A stretch of 34,298 nucleotides of DNA from TMED13 sp042090305 (GTDB taxonomy: Bacteria > Pseudomonadota > Alphaproteobacteria > Methylaequorales > Methylaequoraceae): positions 1 to 34,298 of the forward strand of contig JBELJQ010000017.1 in NCBI GenBank assembly GCA_042090305.1, read 5' to 3'. Under the pieces are notes generated by a model. It was not told where the DNA came from. It made no database searches and was given only the letters and a program-made list of their open reading frames with translations. Position numbers and translations under genes: made by a program. How positions within the stretch are numbered: position 1 is the stretch's first letter; each line of letters begins with the position of its first letter. Positions 8,830-15,456 of the stretch are shown here, in pieces.

Positions 8830-9306
8830 ATGACTGAAAAATTTCCAATGACTCAAGATGGATTAAACAAACTAAAAAGTGAGTTGGAGCATCTTAAAAA
8901 TAGCGAGAGACCAAATGTAATAAAGGCAATAGCAGAAGCAAGGGAACACGGTGATCTTTCAGAAAATGCAGAGTATCATGCTGCAAGAGAAAAACAAAGT
9001 TTTATAGAAGGAAGAATTTCAGAGCTTGAAAACAAAGTTTTAAGAGCAGATGTTATTGATACTTCTAGTTTAGATAACTCAAGAGTTGCATTTGGTGCAA
9101 CTGTTAGAGTTACAGACATAAATAATGATAAAGAGTTTACTTATCGAATAGTTGGAACAGATGAAGCTGATATTGAAAAAAATTTAATTTCTATATCCGC
9201 ACCTCTTTGTAAAGCAATGATGAATAAATCAAAAGATGATGTTATTGAAGTAGTCACTCCTAGCGGAACCAAAGAGTATATTATAAATTCAATAGAATAC
9301 TTGTAG
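8830..9306 (+). CDS. greA: Transcription elongation factor GreA
   Basis: GreA rescues backtracked RNA polymerase by stimulating cleavage of the nascent RNA 3' end. The 158 residues match the family length. The N-terminal coiled coil (1-77) carries the tip motif GDLSENAEYHAAR; D42 and E45 are the catalytic acidic pair that reaches into the polymerase channel. The C-terminal FKBP-like domain follows (FGATVRVTD, YRIVGTDEAD, SAPLCKAMMNK, TPSG). It starts 32 bases after carB, and trxB follows 3 bases after its stop. A TATAAT-like box (8817-8822) sits just before the ATG but lacks a convincing -35 element. Confidence 0.97.
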   Translation: MTEKFPMTQDGLNKLKSELEHLKNSERPNVIKAIAEAREHGDLSENAEYHAAREKQSFIEGRISELENKVLRADVIDTSSLDNSRVAFGATVRVTDINNDKEFTYRIVGTDEADIEKNLISISAPLCKAMMNKSKDDVIEVVTPSGTKEYIINSIEYL

Positions 9307-9309
9307 TTT

Positions 9310-10251
9310 ATGTCAGATATTGAGAAAGTGTTAATAATCGGTTCAGGGCCCGCTGGATATGCAGCAGCAATATACTCGGCAAGAGCGGGATTATCTCCAT
9401 TATTAATCTCTGGTTTAGAACCTGGTGGACAACTTACAATAACGACAGATGTTGAAAATTATCCTGGTTATGAAAATCCAATACAAGGCCCATGGTTAAT
9501 GGACCAGATGAGGAAACAATCAGAAATATTTGGTACAAAAATTCTTAATGATTATGTGATAAATGTAGATTTCAATAAAATACCTTTCGAAATTTCAACG
9601 AATAAAGTTACTTTTCAAAGTCATTCAGTAATAATTGCTACAGGAGCAAAAGCTAGATGGTTGGGAGTGGATGGTGAAGAAGAATTTAAAGGATTTGGTG
9701 TGTCAGCATGTGCAACTTGTGATGGTTTTTTTTTTAAAGATAAAGATGTGGTTGTTGTAGGCGGAGGAAATACTGCTGTAGAAGAAGCAATATTTTTATC
9801 GAATATTTGTAAAAAAGTTACTTTAATTCATCGAAGAGATAAGCTTAGAGCTGAGAAAATCTTACAAGATAGAATGTTTGAAAAGAAAAATATTCAAGTT
9901 ATTTGGAACAATGAGTTAAAACGTGTTATTGGTGACTCAAAACAAAAAACTATCACTAAAGTTTTAATTGAGGATACTAATGATAAAAAAAATCAAGAAT
10001 TATTACTTGATGGACTTTTTATAGCTATAGGTCATCAACCTGCTACTGAAGTTTTCCTAAAAAAACTAAAAATTGATAGTGATGGATATATAATTACTGT
10101 TCCAGGGACAACTCAAACAAATATAGATGGAGTATTTGCCGCCGGAGACGTAACAGACAAAATATATAGACAAGCAGTTACAGCTGCTGGAATGGGTTGT
10201 ATGAGTGCCTTAGAAGCCGAAAAATTTTTGAGTAAAAAAAAAATTACCTGA
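9310..10251 (+). CDS. trxB: Thioredoxin-disulfide reductase TrxB
   Basis: TrxB is a flavoprotein that passes electrons from NADPH to thioredoxin, supporting ribonucleotide reduction and redox repair. The 313 residues show the FAD-binding GSGPAGYAAA (from residue 11), the redox-active CATC (C134, C137) followed by DGFFF, and the NADPH site GGGNTAVEEA (151-160) with HRRDKLRAEK. The FAD-closing motif GVFAAGDVTD lies near the C-terminus. It starts 3 bases after greA, so it is likely co-transcribed. It converges with the minus-strand reductase at 10256 with only 4 bases between. Confidence 0.97.
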   Translation: MSDIEKVLIIGSGPAGYAAAIYSARAGLSPLLISGLEPGGQLTITTDVENYPGYENPIQGPWLMDQMRKQSEIFGTKILNDYVINVDFNKIPFEISTNKVTFQSHSVIIATGAKARWLGVDGEEEFKGFGVSACATCDGFFFKDKDVVVVGGGNTAVEEAIFLSNICKKVTLIHRRDKLRAEKILQDRMFEKKNIQVIWNNELKRVIGDSKQKTITKVLIEDTNDKKNQELLLDGLFIAIGHQPATEVFLKKLKIDSDGYIITVPGTTQTNIDGVFAAGDVTDKIYRQAVTAAGMGCMSALEAEKFLSKKKIT

Positions 10252-10255
10252 TAAA

Positions 10256-11155
10256 TCAACTAATTTTTTCCACAAACTCCTGATGTAATTTACAGTCTAA
10301 GTTTAGTTTTTTACAATTTTTTACGATTGACCCAGAAAGCCACTGGATTTCTAATTTCTTTTTCTTTTTGTAGTCTTCATGCATTGAGGATGTCATTTTA
10401 TATGGCATATTTTCTATTTTATCTAACCAAAACTTAATTGGGTCATCCTTAAATTCTATATTTAATTTTTCAGCAAGAATTTGAGTTTCCTTCATTGCGG
10501 CAATAAATTTTTCTTTAAGTATCTTATTTTCAAAGATTTCACCAATTGTTTTATCACACATTGTTGTCATCCCACTGTATGCAGAAAGAAAGATAAATTT
10601 TTCCCATATTTTATTTAGAATATTTTCCTTATATCTAAAATCCAAACCTGATGAAATACAAAAGGAGCAAAATTCCTTGATTCTTTTTGAATTCTTTTTA
10701 TTTAGACTTCCAATAAAAAATGTTGCTAATTTTCCAACATGTATAATTTCTTGCTCCATATTAATGTAAGAGGAAATTTGTGCGACAGATCCACTAACTT
10801 TATCGGTGCCAAATTTTTTGATTATTTTTTCTTCTGAATAGGTTCCATTCTGGAATGGCAAAATTATAAAATCTTTTTTCTTTAATGTTTGAATTTGAGA
10901 AATAAAATGATCAAAATCATACAACTTTACTGTGCTTAAAATAAAATCGTATTCATCCTTTGGATCTACTCTTTCTTTTACATTGATTCTTTTTTGGTAT
11001 ATATTTTTGATTTTACTTTTTAATATCAGACCCTTTTTTTCTAGATATTCTAATCTTTTTCCTCTTGCAATAAAAGTAATTTCAGCACTAGTTTTAAGTA
11101 AATATGAACCTAAGAAACCTCCAATACCACCTACTCCAAAAATTAAAATTTTCAT
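10256..11155 (-). CDS. PanE/ApbA-family reductase (2-dehydropantoate 2-reductase-like)
   Basis: Family members reduce 2-oxo acids with NADPH; the type enzyme converts ketopantoate to pantoate for coenzyme A synthesis. The 299 residues begin with a Rossmann dinucleotide site (ILIFGVGGIGGFLGSYLL) and the typical ARGKRLEYLEKKGL. They continue with the VKLYD and LPFQNG segments and a helical C-terminal domain starting at KIWEKFIFLSAYSGMTT, which resembles the family's catalytic-lysine helix. ApbA/PanE paralogues are common and differ in substrate, so a true PanE role is not proven. The ATG at 11155 lies 3 bases after the aminotransferase stop, so the two genes probably form an operon. Confidence 0.8.
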   Translation of the reverse strand: MKILIFGVGGIGGFLGSYLLKTSAEITFIARGKRLEYLEKKGLILKSKIKNIYQKRINVKERVDPKDEYDFILSTVKLYDFDHFISQIQTLKKKDFIILPFQNGTYSEEKIIKKFGTDKVSGSVAQISSYINMEQEIIHVGKLATFFIGSLNKKNSKRIKEFCSFCISSGLDFRYKENILNKIWEKFIFLSAYSGMTTMCDKTIGEIFENKILKEKFIAAMKETQILAEKLNIEFKDDPIKFWLDKIENMPYKMTSSMHEDYKKKKKLEIQWLSGSIVKNCKKLNLDCKLHQEFVEKIS

Positions 11156-11158
11156 TGT

Positions 11159-12364
11159 TCATATAATTTTAGTTATTGATTTCTCAATTTTATGACATGC
11201 CTTTTGAAGGTCACTCAAAGATGTTGCGTAAGATATCCTAAAATATGGAGATTTTCCAAATGCTATTCCAGGAACAACAGCTACCCTGGAATCTTCTAAA
11301 ATATACTCTGAAAAATCAATATCATTTTCTATCACTTTGCCGTTAGGTGTTTTTTTATCAATAAAACGTTTACAGCCAACAAATAAATAAAAAGCTCCTG
11401 CTGGTTCATAAACGTCAAATCCATTTATTGACTTGAAAAACTTAATTAAAAAGTTCTTTCTTCCTTCGAATTTATCAAGCCATTCTTTTAGAAAAGTTTT
11501 ATCACTATCAAGCGCATACTTTGCAGCCATTTGACTGATTGAGCATGGGTTTGTTGTGCTCTGCGATTGAATTTTAGATATGGATCTGATGATTTCACAA
11601 TTACCCGAACCATAACCTATTCTCCACCCTGTCATGGAAAATGCTTTAGATACCCCATTTACAATAAAAGTTCTGTCATAAAGCTTTGGCTCAACATTTA
11701 GAATGTTACTAAACTTATTTTTATTACCATAAATAATGTGCTCATAAATATCATCAGATAAAATATTAACATGAGGATTAGCTATCAAAATTTTTGCAAG
11801 ACTCTTTAATTCTGGTTCAGAATATACCGAGCCAGTAGGGTTACATGGAGAATTAATAACAAACCATTTAGTATTATTAGTTATACTTGATTCAAGTAAT
11901 TGTGGGGTTATTTTAAATTGATCGGAAATTGAAGTATTAGGTATTACAGGTTTACCTCCACATAGGCTAACAATATCAGGATATGAAACCCAGTATGGAG
12001 CAGGAATTATTACTTCATCCCCTCTCTCAATAGTTGACATAAAAAGATTATAAATTACATGTTTTCCACCTGCACCAACCGTAACTTGGTCGCAATTATA
12101 ATTCAGTCCATTCTCTAATTTAAATTTTCTTACAATTGATTTTTTTAATTCTTGAATTCCATCTACCTGTGTATATTTGGTAAAACCTGAATTAATAGCT
12201 TTTATAGCCTCTTCTTTGATATGATCAGGTGTATCGAAATCAGGTTCACCTGAACTTAGACTGATTATTTTTTCACCAGCACTTGACATTTCTCTAGCTT
12301 TTTGTGAGATTTTGACTGTTAGGGATGGTTTGAACCTGGAAAGACGATTGGCTATTAATGACAT
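11159..12364 (-). CDS. Pyridoxal-phosphate aminotransferase, aspartate aminotransferase type (class I)
   Basis: This is probably an aspartate aminotransferase moving amino groups between aspartate/glutamate and 2-oxo acids. Counting from the ATG at 12364 (the frame also allows a TTG one codon upstream) it has 401 residues. Fold type I features are all present: SLSSGEPDFDTP, YTQVDGIQELK, the cofactor stacking segment APYWVSYPD, NSPCNPTG, the DDIYEH aspartate, the Schiff-base lysine in SKAFSMTGWRIGY (K240) and the substrate-binding arginine in FRISYATS. Similar sequences include prephenate and alanine-type enzymes, so the exact substrate is inferred. It is divergent from uvrB and leads a two-gene unit with the PanE-like reductase. 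Confidence 0.9.
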   Translation of the reverse strand: MSLIANRLSRFKPSLTVKISQKAREMSSAGEKIISLSSGEPDFDTPDHIKEEAIKAINSGFTKYTQVDGIQELKKSIVRKFKLENGLNYNCDQVTVGAGGKHVIYNLFMSTIERGDEVIIPAPYWVSYPDIVSLCGGKPVIPNTSISDQFKITPQLLESSITNNTKWFVINSPCNPTGSVYSEPELKSLAKILIANPHVNILSDDIYEHIIYGNKNKFSNILNVEPKLYDRTFIVNGVSKAFSMTGWRIGYGSGNCEIIRSISKIQSQSTTNPCSISQMAAKYALDSDKTFLKEWLDKFEGRKNFLIKFFKSINGFDVYEPAGAFYLFVGCKRFIDKKTPNGKVIENDIDFSEYILEDSRVAVVPGIAFGKSPYFRISYATSLSDLQKACHKIEKSITKII

Positions 12365-12451
12365 CAAAAGAAATAATTTAAAACTTCAACTAATCAATTA
12401 TATATTAACTTTAACAAAAGAAAATTATATTTTTAAATTTTTCTAAATTTT

Positions 12452-14413
12452 ATGTACAAATTCAAAATTAAATCAAAATTTAACCCATCGGGAGACCAAC
12501 CATCTGCTATAAAATCGTTGAGCGATGGGTTGATTAAACTTTATAAAGATCAAGTTCTGCTTGGTGTTACAGGTTCTGGAAAAACCTTCACAATGGCTAA
12601 TATAATACAACAGCTCCAAAGACCCTCGTTGATATTTGCACCAAACAAAATATTAGCTGCACAACTTTACAGTGAAATGAAGAGTTTTTTTCCGGAAAAT
12701 AGGGTTGAATTTTTTGTGTCTTACTATGATTATTATACACCCGAAGCCTATGTTCCTAGATCTGATACATACATTGAAAAAGAATCCTCAATTAATGAAC
12801 AAATTGATAGATTAAGACATTCAGCTACACGCTCACTCATAGAAAGAAACGATACTATAATTGTAGCAAGCGTATCATGTATTTATGGAATAGGTTCCGC
12901 TGAATCATATTCATCAATGAAATTTAATATAAAAAAAAATCAAAGTTATGATTTAAACGAAATTAAAAAAAATCTTGTAGAACTTCAGTATAAAAGAAAC
13001 GATCAAGTTCATATAAGAGGTACTTTTAGAAACAGGGGAGATATTTTGGAAATTTTTCCATCTCATCTGGAAGACAAATCATGGAGAATTTCTTTTTTCG
13101 GTGACACTGTTGAATATATAAATGAATTTGATCCGTTCTTAGGTACTGTTACAAAGGATTTTGATGAAGTAAATATTTATGCTAATAGTCACTACGTAAC
13201 TCCAAAGCCTTCATTAAAAAGAGCAATAGATAATATTAAAGTTGAACTGGATAGCAGAGTGAAATTTTTCGAAGAAAAAAAATTATTTCTTGAAGCCCAA
13301 AGAATTGAGCAAAGAACAAATTTTGACTTGGAAATGATATCTGCAACTGGGAGTTGTTCTGGAATTGAAAATTATTCAAGACATTTGACGGGAAGAAAGG
13401 AAGGCGAACCACCTCCAACGCTTTTTGAATATCTTCCTGACGATGCAATCCTCTTTATAGACGAATCTCATGTAACTATTCCGCAAATCCGCGGAATGTT
13501 TAAAGGTGATAGGTCAAGAAAAGAAACTCTCTCAGAATACGGTTTTAGACTACCGTCCTGTAAAGATAACAGACCTTTGATGTTTGAAGAGTGGGAAAAG
13601 TTTAAGGCTCAAACAATTTATGTTTCTGCAACACCGGGTGAATACGAGTTAAATAAAACAAATGGAGTTTTTGTGGAGCAAATAGTAAGACCAACTGGTT
13701 TAATTGATCCAATATGTGAAATTAGAAAAGCATCGAATCAAATTGAAGATGTTATTGAAGAATGTAAAAAAGTTTCAGCAAAAAATAAACGTGTATTAAT
13801 TACTACACTCACTAAAAAGGATGCTGAGAAAGTAACTGAATACTTAAATGAAAATCTAGTAAAATCAAGATATATGCATTCAGATATCGATGCAATCGAG
13901 AGAGTAGAAATAATAAAAGAATTAAGGATGGGCACCTTTTCTGTTCTTGTTGGAATAAACCTCTTAAGAGAAGGCTTAGATATACCTGAATGTGGCTTGG
14001 TAGCAATTCTGGATGCGGATAAAGAAGGTTATCTTAGATCACATGTTTCGTTGATTCAAACGATTGGGAGATCGGCCAGAAATATAGATGGAAGAGCAAT
14101 CTTATATGCAGACCAAAAAACACAATCTATTAGTAAAGCGCTTGAGGAAACTTCTAGAAGGAGAATTAAGCAAATTGACTACAATAAAAGGAATAAAATC
14201 ATTCCAACATCTACATATAGAAAAATCGAAGATTCGATGTTAGATAGTAATGAGAGTAAGCAAAAATCACAAAGAAGGTTAGAATCTATTGATGATTTAA
14301 AGAAAAGAATGTTAAAATATGCAGAGGATTTAAATTTTGAAAAAGCAGCAGACCTTAGAGACAGAATTAAACTTCTAGAGAAGAAAACATTAGGTATTAA
14401 TGAAAAACTATAA
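12452..14413 (+). CDS. uvrB: Excinuclease ABC subunit UvrB
   Basis: UvrB is the damage-verifying helicase-like core of nucleotide excision repair, loaded by UvrA and then joined by UvrC. The 653 residues contain Walker A GVTGSGKT (38-45), the DNA-clamping beta-hairpin YYDYYTPEAYVP (91-102), and the Walker B/DEAD-like motif DESHVT (from 337). The later helicase motifs are YVSATPGEYE, VGINLLREGLD and QTIGRSARN. A C-terminal UVR motif (KRMLKYAEDLNFEKAADLRDR region, about 615-645) binds UvrC. I saw no LexA box of the alphaproteobacterial GTTC-N7-GTTC type in the 87 bases upstream, so SOS control is not evident. The end overlaps the next gene by 14 bases. Confidence 0.98.
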   Translation: MYKFKIKSKFNPSGDQPSAIKSLSDGLIKLYKDQVLLGVTGSGKTFTMANIIQQLQRPSLIFAPNKILAAQLYSEMKSFFPENRVEFFVSYYDYYTPEAYVPRSDTYIEKESSINEQIDRLRHSATRSLIERNDTIIVASVSCIYGIGSAESYSSMKFNIKKNQSYDLNEIKKNLVELQYKRNDQVHIRGTFRNRGDILEIFPSHLEDKSWRISFFGDTVEYINEFDPFLGTVTKDFDEVNIYANSHYVTPKPSLKRAIDNIKVELDSRVKFFEEKKLFLEAQRIEQRTNFDLEMISATGSCSGIENYSRHLTGRKEGEPPPTLFEYLPDDAILFIDESHVTIPQIRGMFKGDRSRKETLSEYGFRLPSCKDNRPLMFEEWEKFKAQTIYVSATPGEYELNKTNGVFVEQIVRPTGLIDPICEIRKASNQIEDVIEECKKVSAKNKRVLITTLTKKDAEKVTEYLNENLVKSRYMHSDIDAIERVEIIKELRMGTFSVLVGINLLREGLDIPECGLVAILDADKEGYLRSHVSLIQTIGRSARNIDGRAILYADQKTQSISKALEETSRRRIKQIDYNKRNKIIPTSTYRKIEDSMLDSNESKQKSQRRLESIDDLKKRMLKYAEDLNFEKAADLRDRIKLLEKKTLGINEKL

Positions 14414-15161
14414 CTCAGCCTTAATCACTGGTGGTGCTCAGAGAATTGGGGCATCAATTTTAGAGTATCTTGCCAAAAGGAAATATAAGATAGTTGCTCA
14501 ATATAATAAATCAGAGAGTGAGGTTAAGTTAATAAAAAAAAAGTTGCATGAGTATAATTTAGACCTTCACTTCGTGAAGTATGACTTCGAAAACCTTAAT
14601 AAACTCGAAGATTTTTTTAAGAACTCTGAAAAAAAGATTGGAAAATTTGATATCTTAATAAATAATGCATCGTCTTTTGAATTTGATACTATCAAATGTA
14701 CTGACTTTAGAAAATTTGATTTACATATTAATGTTAACCTCAAGGCTCCTTTCTTTTTATCAAAATATTTCGCCCAAAGTTTAGGAAAAAAAAAAGGTCT
14801 GATCATTAATTTATTAGACCAAAGAGTTAAAAATATCACTCCATATTTCACATCATACACTGTTAGTAAATATGGGTTGTATGCACTGACAAAAAGTCTT
14901 GCTTTAAACTTAGCCCCAAACATTAGGGTCAATGCAATAGCACCAGGCCCAACACTCCAAAGTAAAAATCAAACAAAAGCTCAATTTAATAGTCAGGTTT
15001 TAAGAACACCCTTGATGAAACAAGTTAAACTTGATGAAATCAATGAATCTGTTGGTTATATAATAAATAATATGTCTGTTACAGGCCAAGTTTTAACACT
15101 AGATTCAGGGCAAAGTCTAGGGTGGTCAAACACAAGATCAAAAAAATTTGAAAATGATTGA
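14400..15161 (+). CDS. Short-chain dehydrogenase, FolM/PTR1-like (possible pteridine reductase)
   Basis: This is a 253-residue classical SDR. The cofactor motif is TGGAQRIG, where the arginine matches the TGxxxRxG form of pteridine reductases and FolM. INNAS follows, then LLDQRVKNITPYFTSYTVSKYG, with the active-site Y and K in YTVSK and the DQR signature typical of FolM-like proteins. RVNAIAPGPTL and a C-terminal GQVLTLDSGQSLGW close the fold. FolM-type enzymes reduce dihydrofolate or dihydromonapterin; this specific role is inferred from motifs. The gene overlaps uvrB by 14 bases and precedes the uvrC block, a neighbourhood common in Alphaproteobacteria. Confidence 0.82.
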   Translation: MKNYNSALITGGAQRIGASILEYLAKRKYKIVAQYNKSESEVKLIKKKLHEYNLDLHFVKYDFENLNKLEDFFKNSEKKIGKFDILINNASSFEFDTIKCTDFRKFDLHINVNLKAPFFLSKYFAQSLGKKKGLIINLLDQRVKNITPYFTSYTVSKYGLYALTKSLALNLAPNIRVNAIAPGPTLQSKNQTKAQFNSQVLRTPLMKQVKLDEINESVGYIINNMSVTGQVLTLDSGQSLGWSNTRSKKFEND

Positions 15162-15223
15162 AATAAGAAGTTGTCTACAATAAATAAATCCTTGAACGAA
15201 TTATAATTCAAATGATTATTTTA

Positions 15224-15253
15224 TTGAGAACTTGCTAGTAAATTTGTTATAAT
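15224..15253 (+). promoter_or_regulatory. Candidate promoter inside the SDR-uvrC intergenic region
   Basis: TTGAGA (15224-15229) and a perfect TATAAT (15248-15253) are 18 bases apart. The predicted start, near 15260, is almost 200 bases before uvrC. Transcription from it would cross three inverted repeats and reach a T-run at 15408-15424. It could drive a small RNA or a long uvrC leader. It is supported by sequence match only. Confidence 0.4.
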
Positions 15254-15271
15254 TCATATTTAGTTGTTTAA

Positions 15272-15354
15272 AATCAATTACATATAAAATTGATTAAAAT
15301 TTGAGCAATTTCTTAAAACCTAGAGAAATTAAAGATTAGGTAAAAGAACTCAAA
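15272..15354 (+). repeat. Two successive inverted repeats (possible RNA hairpins)
   Basis: AATCAATT (15272-15279) pairs with AATTGATT (15288-15295) around an 8-base loop. TTTGAG (15300-15305) pairs with CTCAAA (15349-15354) and encloses AATTTCT (15307-15313) paired with AGAAATT (15324-15330) around a 10-base loop. The stems are short and AT-rich, so chance formation cannot be excluded. Confidence 0.35.
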
Positions 15355-15369
15355 GATAATTAACAAACT

Positions 15370-15424
15370 TATCCACAATATTNNNNNNNNNNATTAGTGG
15401 ATAGTAATTTTTTTTTTTTTTTTT
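15370..15424 (+). terminator. Possible intrinsic terminator interrupted by the assembly gap
   Basis: TATCCAC (15370-15376) and GTGGATA (15397-15403) can form a 7-bp stem, followed after GTAA by a run of 17 T (15408-15424). The ten N bases lie in the loop, so its true length is unknown. It would end transcripts from the uvrB-SDR unit or from the candidate promoter at 15224-15253. The 4-base spacer before the T run is suboptimal. Confidence 0.4.
15383..15392. other. Assembly gap (10 N)
   Basis: Ten consecutive N bases mark a join between assembled pieces; ten may be a placeholder rather than the real length. The gap lies in the non-coding region and interrupts no recognised gene. Confidence 0.97.
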
Positions 15425-15456
15425 ATAATAAAAGCAATACTTTAGATTAATAATAG

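Larger units (their letters stand above)
15162..15456. other. Longest non-coding region: AT-rich, several inverted repeats, assembly gap
   Basis: No open reading frame of note lies in these 295 bases on either strand. The region contains a 12-base palindrome GAATTATAATTC (15198-15209), a candidate promoter (15224-15253), three sets of inverted repeats, ten N bases (15383-15392), a 17-T run (15408-15424) and a TATAAT (15424-15429) suitably placed for uvrC. A consensus DnaA box TTATCCACA lies at 15369-15377. The TTATAATTCA decamer occurs twice (15201-15210 and 15247-15256). Confidence 0.8.

Noticed and set aside
12365..12451. LexA/SOS box upstream of uvrB
   Set aside because: No GTTC-N7-GTTC or CTGT-type operator is visible in the 87 bases between the divergent genes.
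13236..14006. Three overlapping minus-strand frames (64-70 codons) inside uvrB
   Set aside because: Opposite the intact UvrB helicase core, with no start signals or family features.
15369..15377. Chromosomal replication origin
   Set aside because: Only one perfect and one weak DnaA box, no flanking origin-type genes, and the same bases take part in a terminator-like stem; kept only as a low-interest finding.
15408..15424. T17 run as a frameshift or slippage site in a gene
   Set aside because: It lies in non-coding DNA upstream of uvrC, so it disrupts no reading frame.
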